From: Acuticoccus sp039034015
GTDB lineage: Bacteria; Pseudomonadota; Alphaproteobacteria; Rhizobiales; Amorphaceae
Length of the DNA stretch: 64,000 bases
Reading direction: 5' to 3'
NCBI GenBank assembly: GCA_039034015.1
Contig: JBCCBM010000002.1
Location: 394,273-458,272, forward strand
In this document: piece after piece, positions 51,030 to 59,660 of the stretch
Layout: each line of letters starts with the position of its first letter
Numbering within the stretch: position 1 is the stretch's first letter
The notes under the pieces: generated by a model
Told to the model about the DNA's origin: nothing
Databases searched by the model: none
What the model saw: only the letters and a program-made list of their open reading frames with translations
Translations under genes and position numbers: made by a program

Positions 51030-52081
51030 GACATCCTTCTCGGCGCAGCGGTCGAGGCGCGCACAATGAGTTCGGTGGGCAAGATGAGATCGGCGGGCGG
51101 CCGGGTGCCAAGGAGCATTTCAAGGGCGGCGAGGCCCTTGTCTTCGGCCGGTTGGATGACGGTGGTGAGGGGCGGGTCGGCGTAGGCGCCCTCGGTGACG
51201 CCGTCAAAGCCGGCAACGCTCACATCGTCGGGGACGGAAAGGCCCCGGGCGCGCAGCTCGGCCATCGCCATCATGGCGATGGCGTCGGACATGGCGGCAA
51301 TGGCGGTGGGCGGGTCGGGTCGGTCAAAGAGCCAGGCAAGCCCCATGGCGACCGAGCGTTCATCGCTCAACGTGTGGAAGGGGAGAAAGTCGGCGGGGGC
51401 GTTGCCGGCGGCGGCGTGGGCGCGGGCGTAGCCGGCAAGGCGCAGGCCCGGGGTGCGGTAGCGCGCGCCAAAGGGGCCGGTGAGGGGGCCGGGGTCCGCG
51501 TTGCGCGACACTTCGAGCGACAAGGCGCCGATGCGCCGGTGGCCAAGGCCCGTGAGGTGCGCCATCACGCTCTCGGCCGCGCCCTCATCATCCACCCCGA
51601 CGGTGCCGAGCCCTGCGCCGCGCGGCCCGTCGATGGTGACGAAAGGGAGGCCGCGGCGGGCAATGCGGCCGGCAATGTCATCCTCCCCCTCAAAGCAGTA
51701 GAGCACGAACCCATCGGCAATGGCGGTGTCCACCGACCAGCCGGCCGCGCCATCGGCCGCCGTCCGCCCCACGATGGAGAGGCCGACGCCCGCCGCATCA
51801 CACCCCTGCGCGGCGCCGGCCAAGATGCGGCGTCCATAACTGTTTTGCACAAGCTCTGCGGCGCTTTCATCGGTGAGCAGCGCGACGAGGCCGGCTTTGC
51901 CCGAGCGCAGGAGCCGGGCCGCCGCCTGGGGCCCGCGATAGCCAAGGCGCTCGGCGGCCGCTTCGACGGCGGCGCGCATTTGGGGCGTCACAAGGTCGGG
52001 CTTGTTGAACACGTTGGAGGCGGTGCCCTGGCTCACCCCGGCGGCGGCGGCCACGTCTTTCAGGCGGACGCGCTTCGTCAT
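51026..52081 (-). CDS. LacI-family transcription repressor
   Basis: Regulator of 351 residues. The helix-turn-helix is RLKDVAAAAGVSQGTASNVFN at the N-terminus, followed by hinge and periplasmic-binding-like effector domains. It reads away from two LacI-type operators at 52086-52153 and probably represses itself and the divergent small-protein gene. No sugar-utilisation genes lie next to it, so its effector is unclear. Confidence 0.92.
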   Translation of the reverse strand: MTKRVRLKDVAAAAGVSQGTASNVFNKPDLVTPQMRAAVEAAAERLGYRGPQAAARLLRSGKAGLVALLTDESAAELVQNSYGRRILAGAAQGCDAAGVGLSIVGRTAADGAAGWSVDTAIADGFVLYCFEGEDDIAGRIARRGLPFVTIDGPRGAGLGTVGVDDEGAAESVMAHLTGLGHRRIGALSLEVSRNADPGPLTGPFGARYRTPGLRLAGYARAHAAAGNAPADFLPFHTLSDERSVAMGLAWLFDRPDPPTAIAAMSDAIAMMAMAELRARGLSVPDDVSVAGFDGVTEGAYADPPLTTVIQPAEDKGLAALEMLLGTRPPADLILPTELIVRASTAAPRRMS

Positions 52082-52085
52082 GGTG

Positions 52086-52153
52086 TGAATCGATTCAATC
52101 GGGGCCTTGACGGCGGCATGTGGGCCATCAATATACGGCTCTGAACCGATTCA
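52086..52153. promoter_or_regulatory. Paired LacI-family operators
   Basis: TGAATCGATTCA (52086-52097) is a perfect palindrome; TGAACCGATTCA (52142-52153) differs at one base. Both have the central CG typical of LacI-family sites and lie 56 bases apart between divergent start codons. Paired spacing would allow looping or cooperative binding. Confidence 0.75.
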
Positions 52154-52165
52154 GAGGAGTGTCTG

Positions 52166-52327
52166 ATGATCCCTCCAAGCTATCTCTTTCCCGTGGACCG
52201 ACTGCGCAACGGGCCCTCGGCCCGCCGTGCCCCTTGGCGCATTATGGCCTCGGTTTGGCCCGCTGCAATTGCCGGGGGGCTCGCCGGTGGCGCGGTCGCC
52301 CTCGTCATGGGTGTGTTTGCCGCATAA
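52166..52327 (+). CDS. Small membrane peptide controlled by LacI-type sites
   Basis: ORF of 53 codons (MIPPSYLFPVDRL to GVFAA) with AGAGGAG eight bases before its ATG. The C-terminal half is one membrane helix (WPAAIAGGLAGGAVALVMGV); the N-terminal half is basic. The ATG lies 12 bases after the second operator. No family recognised. A new small inner-membrane protein is likely, but only coding signals support it. Confidence 0.6.
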   Translation: MIPPSYLFPVDRLRNGPSARRAPWRIMASVWPAAIAGGLAGGAVALVMGVFAA

Positions 52328-52343
52328 GACTGGGGAGAATGTT

Positions 52344-52388
52344 GCGCGCCGGGTGATTGTGCGGTGGCGATCGGCCACCGTGGCGCGC
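52344..52388 (+). other. Nested hairpin upstream of thyA
   Basis: Outer stem GCGCGCC (52344-52350) with GGCGCGC (52382-52388); inner stem CGGTGGC (52362-52368) with GCCACCG (52374-52380) around GATCG. It lies between the small peptide stop and the thyA ATG. It may terminate the small transcript or structure the thyA leader. Confidence 0.5.
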
Positions 52389-52412
52389 CCAAACCCCACC
52401 GGAGAGCGCCCC

Positions 52413-53219
52413 ATGGAGGCCTACCACGCCCTTTTGACCCATGTGCTTGCGGAGGGCGTGCGCCGGGCCGACCGCACCGGCGTTGGCACCCTTGGGGTTT
52501 TCGGCCACCAATCGCGCTACCGGCTTTGCGATGGCCTGCCGGTGGTGACCACCAAAAAGGTGCACCTGAAATCCGTCATCGCAGAGCTCTTGTGGTTCGT
52601 GGAAGGCTCCACCAACAACAATCGCCTTCGCGAACTGGGGTGCACCATCTGGGACGAGTGGGCGGACGAGGATGGCGCGCTCGGCCCCATTTACGGCGCG
52701 CAGTGGCGCTCCTGGCCGACGGCGCGGGGGCCTGTGGACCAGCTGGCCGGCGTCATCGAGGCGCTGAAGACCGACCCTTATTCGCGCCGGCACATCGTCT
52801 CGGCGTGGAACGTGGGCGCGCTGGATGAGATGGCGCTGCCGCCCTGCCATCTCCTCTTTCAATTTCACGTGACGCCCCAGGAGGGCGGACCGGGCCTTTT
52901 GTCGTGCCAGGTCTATCAGCGCTCGGCCGACGTCTTTTTGGGCGTTCCGTTCAACATTGCGTCCTACGCGATCCTGACGCACATGGTCGCGCACGCAACG
53001 GGGCTGTTGCCGGGCGATCTCATCCACACGCTGGGCGATGCGCACCTTTATCTCAATCACCTCGATCAAGCGCGGCTTCAGCTCTCCCGCGCCCACCGGC
53101 CGCTGCCGACGCTCTCACTCAAGGGCGCGCCGCGGGATGTGTTTGCGACCCGCCCCGAGCATCTGCGCATCCAGAATTATGACCCCCATCCGGTGATCCG
53201 TGCCCCCGTCGCCGTTTGA
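52413..53219 (+). CDS. thyA: Thymidylate synthase
   Basis: Folate-dependent synthase of 268 residues converting dUMP to dTMP. The catalytic Cys 145 is in LPPCHLLFQF; QVYQRSADVFLGVPFN and the dUMP-binding Arg segment SRRHI are conserved. ATG 52413 gives the standard length. It precedes folA, which regenerates the folate cofactor used by ThyA. Confidence 0.96.
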   Translation: MEAYHALLTHVLAEGVRRADRTGVGTLGVFGHQSRYRLCDGLPVVTTKKVHLKSVIAELLWFVEGSTNNNRLRELGCTIWDEWADEDGALGPIYGAQWRSWPTARGPVDQLAGVIEALKTDPYSRRHIVSAWNVGALDEMALPPCHLLFQFHVTPQEGGPGLLSCQVYQRSADVFLGVPFNIASYAILTHMVAHATGLLPGDLIHTLGDAHLYLNHLDQARLQLSRAHRPLPTLSLKGAPRDVFATRPEHLRIQNYDPHPVIRAPVAV

Positions 53220-53685
53220 GCCAAAAATTGCGCTGATTGCGGCGGTGGCGCAAAACGGCGTCATCGGGCGGGACAATCAAATCCCCTGGCGCATCCCGGC
53301 GGATTTGAAGCGGTTTAAGGCGCTCACCATGGGGCACACGCTCATCATGGGCCGGCGGACGTACCAGTCGATCGGCCGGGCGCTGCCGGGGCGCGAGACC
53401 GTTGTGGTGACCTCCGGCAACATCGCGGGTGTTGCAACGGCCCGCTCGCTGGGCGAGGCGTTGCTTGCAGCGGGGCGGCCGGTGTTCCTGGCGGGGGGCG
53501 GGCGCATCTATGGCGAGGGCATGGCCTTTGCCGACACGATCTACCTCACCGAGGTGGCGGGGGCGCCGGAGGGGGACGCGCACTTTCCCAAAATTGACCC
53601 CGCGTTTGTGGAAGTTGCCCGCGTCACCCACCAGAAAACGCCGGACGACACGTTTTCTTACAGTTTCGTCACACTACAACGGTGA
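53200..53685 (+). CDS. folA: Dihydrofolate reductase
   Basis: DHFR of 161 residues: IALIAAVAQNGVIGRDNQIPW at the N-terminus, MGRRTYQSIGRALPGR and the C-terminal FSYSF. It reduces dihydrofolate with NADPH. The GTG start overlaps the last 20 bases of thyA. Confidence 0.95.
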   Translation: MPPSPFEPKIALIAAVAQNGVIGRDNQIPWRIPADLKRFKALTMGHTLIMGRRTYQSIGRALPGRETVVVTSGNIAGVATARSLGEALLAAGRPVFLAGGGRIYGEGMAFADTIYLTEVAGAPEGDAHFPKIDPAFVEVARVTHQKTPDDTFSYSFVTLQR

Positions 53686-53823
53686 GACGCCCCGGTTGTG
53701 GGCAGCGATCTCCTCAATTATGACGCTGCGAACGAATGGCCGCGTTGGCGGATGCGGCCCGCATGCCTATGTCGCTTCAAAGCGCAGGATGCGCAAACCA
53801 TCCAAATCGGCGAGGAGTGTTGG

Positions 53824-55020
53824 ATGCCCTGGAACAACCAGTCGGGCGGCGGCAAGGGCGACGGGCCCTGGGGCGCCAATAACGGACCGTGGGGGTCCGG
53901 CAACAATGGCCCGAACCGGCCCAACCCCTGGGGCAACGGTCCCCAGCGCGGCGGCCCCGACCCGCAAAACTCCCCCGACCTTGAGGAGCTTTTGCGCCGC
54001 AGCCAAGACAAGTTGAAGCGTGTGTTCCCCCAAAAGGGCGGCCGCGGCAACGGCGGCGGCAACAACAATTCCGGCCCGTCGTTGGCCGGTCTTGGCGGCC
54101 GCGGCATTGCGCTGGCGGGCGTTGCGGTGCTGGTGCTTTATGGCCTCACGGGCCTTTACCGTGTTGGCCCGGGTGAGCTTGGCGTTGAGCTTGTGCTGGG
54201 GCAATACCAGTCCACCACGCAGCCGGGCCTCAACTACAACTGGCCTTATCCGTTTGGTGAGGTGTTCACACCGGATGTGCTTCGTATTCGTGAGGTAAAC
54301 ATCGGGTCCCGCGGTGACGGGCGCGGGCAAGACGTGTCCGAAGAGAGCCTGATGCTGACGGGCGATGAAAACATCGTCGACGTCGACTTTAAGGTGCAGT
54401 GGCGCATTTCCGATCCGGCCAACTTCCTCTTCAATATTGAAGATCCGGAAGGGACGGTGAAGCAGGTTGCCGAAAGCGCCATGCGCGAAGTGGTGGGCCG
54501 CAAGAACATTCAGCCCATCCTCACCCAAGAGCGGCAGCAGGTGGAACAGGACGTTCAAAGCCTGATGCAATCCACGCTCGATGAGTACGGCGCCGGCGTG
54601 CAGGTGGCCCAAGTGCAGATGCAGAAGGTGGACCCGCCCGCACAGGTGATCGACGCCTTCCGCGACGTGCAGGCCGCCCGCGCCGACCAAGAGCGCTTTC
54701 AGAACGAGGCCGACGCCTACGCCAACCAAATCGTGCCGGAAGCGCGCGGTGAGGCGGCGCGCATTGTGGAGCAAGCCTCCGCCTACCGCGACCAGGTCAT
54801 TGCGACCGCCACCGGTCAGGCCGACCGTTTCCTCTCGGTCTACAACGAATACGCAAAGGCCCCCGAGGTCGTGCGACAGCGGATCTATCTGGAGACGCTG
54901 GAGCGCGTGATGGCGGGGACCGAAAAGATCATCATCGACCAGAATTCGGGCGGACAGGGGGTGGTGCCGTACCTCCCGCTTGATCGCCTCGCCACTGGCC
55001 AAAACCAGGGAGCCCGCTAA
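53824..55020 (+). CDS. hflK: HflK, FtsH protease regulator
   Basis: SPFH/prohibitin-family protein of 398 residues. A Gly/Asn-rich N-terminal cytoplasmic part (repeats such as WGSGNNGPN) precedes one membrane helix (ALAGVAVLVLYGLTGL); the SPFH domain and coiled coil follow in the periplasm. ATG 53824 (MPWNNQSGGG) is the family start. With HflC it forms a cage around FtsH. Its stop shares a base with the hflC ATG. Confidence 0.93.
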   Translation: MPWNNQSGGGKGDGPWGANNGPWGSGNNGPNRPNPWGNGPQRGGPDPQNSPDLEELLRRSQDKLKRVFPQKGGRGNGGGNNNSGPSLAGLGGRGIALAGVAVLVLYGLTGLYRVGPGELGVELVLGQYQSTTQPGLNYNWPYPFGEVFTPDVLRIREVNIGSRGDGRGQDVSEESLMLTGDENIVDVDFKVQWRISDPANFLFNIEDPEGTVKQVAESAMREVVGRKNIQPILTQERQQVEQDVQSLMQSTLDEYGAGVQVAQVQMQKVDPPAQVIDAFRDVQAARADQERFQNEADAYANQIVPEARGEAARIVEQASAYRDQVIATATGQADRFLSVYNEYAKAPEVVRQRIYLETLERVMAGTEKIIIDQNSGGQGVVPYLPLDRLATGQNQGAR

Positions 55021-56222
55021 TGCGCGCCGGTCTCATCGGGTTGCTCGTCGTCATCGCCATCGGCATTGTGGTGGCGCTGAACTCGTTCTTCATCATCACC
55101 CCCACACAACAGGCCCTCGTCCTGCAGTTTGGTGAGGTGCGCCAAGCCAACCGCGACCCGGGGCTCTATGCCAAAATCCCGGTCGTCCAGGACGTTTTGT
55201 ACCTCGACAAGCGCGTGCTTGATCTGAACGTCCCCGCGCAGGAAATCATTGCCTCGGACCAAAAGCGCCTCGTGGTGGACGCCTTCATGCGCTACCGCAT
55301 CGCAAACCCGGTGCGGTTCTTCCAAACGGTGAACAACGTTCGCGAGGGGGCAACGCGTCTTTCAACGTTTGCCCAATCCTCGCTTCGCGCGGTGCTGGCG
55401 GACGCTTCGTTCACCGAGATTGTGCGCGATGACCGCCCTGAGCTGATGCGCCGCATCTCTCAGGATGTGTCGGCCCGCGCGCGGGACATTGGCGTTGAAG
55501 TGGTGGACGTGAAAATCCGCCGCGCGGACCTTCCGGAGGCAAACTCCGAGGCGATTTTCGCGCGGATGCAGACGGAGCGTATTCAGGAAGCGACGCAAAT
55601 CCGCGCCCAAGGGCGTGAGGCGGCCCAGCGCGTGCGCGCGTCCGCGGATCGTGAGGCGACCGTGATCCGCGCCACCGCGCAGCAGGAGGCGGAACAAATC
55701 CGCGGTCAGGGTGACGGGCAGGCGAACGCCATCTTTGCCCGGGCCTACAGTGCGGATGCGGACTTCTTCACCTTCTTCCGCGCCATGCAGGCCTATGAGC
55801 AAGCGCTCGGCTCCGGCGACACGCGGCTTGTGCTGTCGCCGGATGCGGAATTCTTCCGCTACTTCAACGATCCGCTGGGGGCCGCGCGCTCTGCCAGCGC
55901 AACGCCCGCCGCGCCTGCGGAGGCCGCGCCCGCCCTTGCGCCGGCAGCGCCAGCCCCGGCCGAGCCGCTTGACGAAAGCGCCGCCGTCGCGCCGGACACC
56001 ACAGAGGCGGCCGCAACGGCCGCACTCATTGAGGAGGGGCTGTCGCCCGCTGAGGCGTCCACCGAGGCCGCCGTTGCAACGGCCTTGCCCGAGACGACGC
56101 CTGCCGCGGACGCGGCCGCCGACACGGTGGTGGATGCGGGCGATGATGCCGCCTTCACCGCAACGCAGGCCTCCATTGAGGACGCGCAAACCGGCACGGT
56201 CACCATCGTGCGGCCCGAGTAA
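55020..56222 (+). CDS. hflC: HflC with Ala/Pro-rich C-terminal extension
   Basis: SPFH protein of 400 residues. N-terminal membrane helix (LIGLLVVIAIGIVVAL), then SPFH domain and helical region to about residue 285. The last 115 residues are Ala/Pro/Glu/Thr-rich and not part of usual HflC, which is near 290-330 residues. Partner of HflK in modulating FtsH. Confidence 0.92.
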   Translation: MRAGLIGLLVVIAIGIVVALNSFFIITPTQQALVLQFGEVRQANRDPGLYAKIPVVQDVLYLDKRVLDLNVPAQEIIASDQKRLVVDAFMRYRIANPVRFFQTVNNVREGATRLSTFAQSSLRAVLADASFTEIVRDDRPELMRRISQDVSARARDIGVEVVDVKIRRADLPEANSEAIFARMQTERIQEATQIRAQGREAAQRVRASADREATVIRATAQQEAEQIRGQGDGQANAIFARAYSADADFFTFFRAMQAYEQALGSGDTRLVLSPDAEFFRYFNDPLGAARSASATPAAPAEAAPALAPAAPAPAEPLDESAAVAPDTTEAAATAALIEEGLSPAEASTEAAVATALPETTPAADAAADTVVDAGDDAAFTATQASIEDAQTGTVTIVRPE

Positions 56223-56226
56223 GGCG

Positions 56227-56412
56227 TTGGGCGATCTTCTCGTCGCGCTCGGCCTTGTCCTTGCCATCGAGGGGACGCTTTACGCCCTGTTTCCGGGCGC
56301 GATGCAGGACATGATGCGTCGCGCCCTCGACATGCCCGCCGAGCGCTTGCGCTACGGCGGGCTTTTTGCGGTGGGCGCCGGGGTGTTTGTCGTGTGGCTG
56401 GTGCGCGGTTGA
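56227..56412 (+). CDS. DUF2065 small membrane protein
   Basis: Two-helix membrane protein of 61 residues from TTG 56227: DLLVALGLVLAIEGTLYALFPG, then RYGGLFAVGAGVFVVWLVRG. This is the conserved DUF2065 pattern found next to hflC in proteobacteria. Function unknown. The start is four bases after the hflC stop. Confidence 0.8.
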   Translation: MGDLLVALGLVLAIEGTLYALFPGAMQDMMRRALDMPAERLRYGGLFAVGAGVFVVWLVRG

Positions 56413-56539
56413 GCGCTCACCTCTCACGTTGCGTCTCACGAGGGGTTGACGGCGGCGCGGCAGGATGACGGGATCGTAAGAACGGGCTGGCGCAAAACGG
56501 GCTAAGGTTGTGGCACGGCTCGTCGAACGTGGGGGAAGT

Positions 56540-58012
56540 ATGATTTCGACCGTCAAACGTCTGGGCGCCGCGCTCGCGGTTGTGGTGGTGGCGGCGACGG
56601 CCGGCCCAAGCGCTGCCCAAGAGATCGGCCCCCGCTCCGTCGCGGACCTTGCCGAGGGCCTTTTGGACTCCGTCGTCAACATTTCCACATCCCAGCGCGT
56701 GGAGGGCCGGCGCCCCACACCCCCACGCGAGACCCCCGGCAATGACGATGACGACGACACCCCGTTCCAAGAGTTTTTTGACGAGTTCTTCCAACGCGAC
56801 AACGGCCGCCCGGACCCCCGCCGCGTGGAATCCCTGGGGTCTGGCTTCGTCATTTCGGCCGATGGCGTGGTGGTCACCAACAACCACGTCATCAAAGACG
56901 CCGACGAAGTGATCGTGAACTTTGCCGACGGGCGGAAGCTCAACGCAGAGATTGTCGGCCGCGACCCGAAGACCGACATTGCCGTCCTGCGGGTCACCCC
57001 TGATCGGCCGCTCAAACCGCTTGATTTTGCCGCATCCAAAGACCTTCGCATCGGCGACTGGGTGATGGCGATCGGCAACCCGTTCGGCCTTGGCGGCACG
57101 GTGACGGTGGGCATCATCTCCGCCCGGGACAGGAACCTTCGCTCCGGCCCTTACGACAATTTTTTGCAAACGGACGCTGCCATCAACCGCGGCAATTCTG
57201 GCGGCCCGCTGTTTGACATGTCCGGCAATGTGGTCGGCATCAACACGGCCATCATTTCGCCCACCGGCGGCTCCATCGGCATTGGCTTTGCGATCCCGTC
57301 TGAAACGGCCACCTCGGTGATCACGCAGCTTTTGGAATATGGCGAGACGCGCCGCGGCTGGCTCGGCGTTCGCATCCAACAGGTGACGGACGAGCTTGCC
57401 GAAAATCTTGGCATGGACGAGCGCAAGGGCGCGCTGATTGCGGGCGTCACCGAAGATGGACCGGCGGAGGCGGGCGGCATCTTGGCGGGCGACGTTGTGG
57501 TCCGATTTGATGGCCAGGAGGTGGCGACCGTGCGCGAGCTGCCGCGCATTGTGGCCGACACCACCATCGGCAAAGAGGTCACCGTTGTCGTGGTGCGCGA
57601 TGGGGAAGAAATGCAGCTTGCCGTCAATGTTGGCCAGCTGGAGGAAAGTGAGGCGCGCGCGGCCCCGGTTGCCCCGCCCGCCAACGACAACGAAGAGGAG
57701 GAGGCGACCGGCGTCTCCATCCTTGGCATGGAGCTGAAGCTCTTGGGCGAGCAAGAGCGGGAGCTTTTTAAGATTGCGCCTGAGGTGGATGGCGTCGTCG
57801 TCGTTGCGGTGGACGACAAGGGCCTTGCCGCGGAAAAGCGCATTGTCGCGGGTGACACCATCATCGAGATTGGTCACCGGGAGGTGGCGCGGCCTGGCGA
57901 TGTGCGCGAGCGGGTGGAGAAGCTGAAGGCGGACGGCCGCAAGACCGCGCTTTTGACGCTGGCCAACCCCAGCGGCGATTTGCGGTTCACCATGCTTCGG
58001 CTGGAGGACTGA
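56540..58012 (+). CDS. degP: Periplasmic serine protease DegP/DegQ
   Basis: HtrA protease of 490 residues: signal peptide ending AQE near residue 28, catalytic triad His 116 (TNNHVIKD), Asp 146 (KTDIAVL), Ser 220 (RGNSGGPL), and two PDZ domains (about 285-370 and 405-490). A DDDDD acidic insert sits near residue 70. It degrades or holds misfolded envelope proteins. ATG 56540 has GGGGGA upstream. Confidence 0.94.
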   Translation: MISTVKRLGAALAVVVVAATAGPSAAQEIGPRSVADLAEGLLDSVVNISTSQRVEGRRPTPPRETPGNDDDDDTPFQEFFDEFFQRDNGRPDPRRVESLGSGFVISADGVVVTNNHVIKDADEVIVNFADGRKLNAEIVGRDPKTDIAVLRVTPDRPLKPLDFAASKDLRIGDWVMAIGNPFGLGGTVTVGIISARDRNLRSGPYDNFLQTDAAINRGNSGGPLFDMSGNVVGINTAIISPTGGSIGIGFAIPSETATSVITQLLEYGETRRGWLGVRIQQVTDELAENLGMDERKGALIAGVTEDGPAEAGGILAGDVVVRFDGQEVATVRELPRIVADTTIGKEVTVVVVRDGEEMQLAVNVGQLEESEARAAPVAPPANDNEEEEATGVSILGMELKLLGEQERELFKIAPEVDGVVVVAVDDKGLAAEKRIVAGDTIIEIGHREVARPGDVRERVEKLKADGRKTALLTLANPSGDLRFTMLRLED

Positions 58013-58016
58013 GCGG

Positions 58017-58487
58017 GTGCGCTGCGCCGTTGCCCTTGCGCTCTGTGGCGCTGTGATGGGCCTTGGCCCCGCGTGGGGGCAGGGCGAGGTCGCCGGCCGC
58101 TACCAGATGGAGCGGTCGGGCGATGACCTTTTGCGGCTCGACACACGCACCGGCCAGCTCGACCTTTGCCGGCGCGATGGGGCGCGCATGGTGTGCACCA
58201 CAGCCGCCCCCGGCGCGGCCGCCGCACCGGAGGCGCCCGCGGGGGACCTTGCCGCCGAGGTCGCCCGGCTCAAGGCGCAAAACGTTGCCCTCACCGCACG
58301 CCTTGCCCGTGTGGCGGCCGCGGTGCAGGGGTTTGAACCGGACACTGGCCTCCTGGACGATGCGGGCGGCATCTCGGCCACCGCCCGCCGGGAAATTGAC
58401 GAGGCGGTGGATGTGACGGACTACGCCGTGCGCCGCTTTCGCGACCTCTTCCGCACCTTTTCTGATGAGCGTGACGGCGGCCGATGA
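58017..58487 (+). CDS. Secreted coiled-coil protein after degP
   Basis: Protein of 156 residues: signal peptide MRCAVALALCGAVMGLGPAWG, a small domain with two Cys (LDLCRRDGARMVC), an Ala/Pro stretch, then a helix (LAAEVARLKAQNVALTARLARV) likely to form a coiled coil. GTG start four bases after degP; the end overlaps the YjbQ gene. Proteins of this kind follow degP in other Hyphomicrobiales; the function is unknown. Confidence 0.7.
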   Translation: MRCAVALALCGAVMGLGPAWGQGEVAGRYQMERSGDDLLRLDTRTGQLDLCRRDGARMVCTTAAPGAAAAPEAPAGDLAAEVARLKAQNVALTARLARVAAAVQGFEPDTGLLDDAGGISATARREIDEAVDVTDYAVRRFRDLFRTFSDERDGGR

Positions 58488-58933
58488 GGGTTGAGACCCT
58501 TGCCGACGGCGCCGTCACCCGCGTTGTCCACGGGTCGCTCCTCACGGACACATCGGGCGAAGGGTTTTTGGACATCACGGCCCCCATCGGCCGCTGGCTG
58601 ACGGGGATTGGGGCGGGCGAGGGCGTCCTCTCCGTTTTTGTGCGGCACACCACCGCCTCCCTCACCGTCCAAGAAAACGCCGATCCGCGCGTGCTGGCCG
58701 ATCTTGTGGACGGGCTCGACCGCGTCGCGCCGCGCAGTGCGCGCTACCGCCACAGCGAAGAGGGGCCCGACGACATGCCCGGCCACATTAAGGCCATGCT
58801 GTGCGGGCCCTCGCTCACCCTCCCGGTGGTGGATGGCGCACTCCACTGGGGCGCGTGGCAGAATATTTACCTTATAGAGCATCGCGATGCGCCCCGGGAG
58901 CGTGAGGTTCTGCTGTCGTTCCTAGGCAATTAG
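58484..58933 (+). CDS. YjbQ/UPF0047 family enzyme
   Basis: Protein of 149 residues of the YjbQ family, labelled secondary thiamine-phosphate synthase in some databases. Conserved VFVRHTTASLTVQENADP and the C-terminal GAWQNIYLIEHRD. The fold binds a metal through His residues. Its normal substrate is uncertain. Confidence 0.88.
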   Translation: MRVETLADGAVTRVVHGSLLTDTSGEGFLDITAPIGRWLTGIGAGEGVLSVFVRHTTASLTVQENADPRVLADLVDGLDRVAPRSARYRHSEEGPDDMPGHIKAMLCGPSLTLPVVDGALHWGAWQNIYLIEHRDAPREREVLLSFLGN

Positions 58934-59165
58934 CGCATCCGTACAGTGCGCTGAAGCTGCGATCTGTTTTCGCAATTCCGCAGCATTCTCAAGCTGATGC
59001 CATGGCAGCATACAGGAACATTTGCCTATTGCGGTCGCGGTTTTATGCAACGTCTGGTCTTGTTGCCGAAAGGGCTCGCGTTGTGATGGCGAAAACCGCT
59101 TGATTTCCACAGTTTTGTCCTATTGTGTGGAGGAAATTCTGCATAAGCAGGTGAAGGTGGACAGG

Positions 59166-59366
59166 ATGCTAGACGGACGTGATCTCCACGCACGCGTGGC
59201 GGAGGCTGACCCTGCGAGCGTTGTGCTGCGCGCCGCCCATACCCCATCGGCCATCGATCGGGAGCTGCAGGCCGCCATTGAGTATAAAATCGCAAGCGCG
59301 GGCGTCGGCGGGGCCGAGCTGGTGCTCGACCTCCTCAATCACGCGCTGAAGCGGGTCGCCGCTTAA
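59166..59366 (+). CDS. Short hypothetical protein
   Basis: ORF of 66 codons (MLDGRDLHARVAEADPASVV) with AGGTGGACAGG upstream and the codon composition of coding DNA. The C-terminal part is helical (AELVLDLLNHALKRVAA). No signal peptide or family. The 232 bases upstream (58934-59165) are AT-rich for this genome and hold no other gene, so they probably carry its promoter. Confidence 0.5.
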   Translation: MLDGRDLHARVAEADPASVVLRAAHTPSAIDRELQAAIEYKIASAGVGGAELVLDLLNHALKRVAA

Positions 59367-59491
59367 CCCATTGACGTCCCCCGCCGGGACACGACCGTGG
59401 GGCACCTGCGCGCGGTCGCCGTCGGTTGTCGCGCCATGGCGGAAAACCCCAGGCGCCGAAGCGACCCACCGGCCGCCAGTCGCAACGGCTT

Positions 59492-59594
59492 GGGTCGGTT
59501 CCCGATCAAATGGAACCATTTGACCGGGAAAAACCGCCCGCTTTTCAGAGGGTAGGGCATTCGTCCGGCGTCGTATGCGGCGCGAAATGCCCTA
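59492..59594. repeat. Double-hairpin palindromic element, copy D
   Basis: First hairpin: GGG-CGGTT/AACCG-CCC outer stem, inner CCCGATCAAATG (59501-59512) with CATTTGACCGGG (59517-59528), 3' AAA bulge. Second: TAGGGCATT (59553-59561) with AATGCCCTA (59586-59594), inner GCGTCG/CGGCGC, 5' CGTC bulge. It lies in the gene-free gap 59367-59660 between convergent genes and could also act as their shared terminator. Confidence 0.8.
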
Positions 59595-59660
59595 ACCGCA
59601 CGCCTTTGGGCCAAGACACCAACGCCGCGTCGTCAGGGGCGCCAAAGCGTTCGCTGAGCG

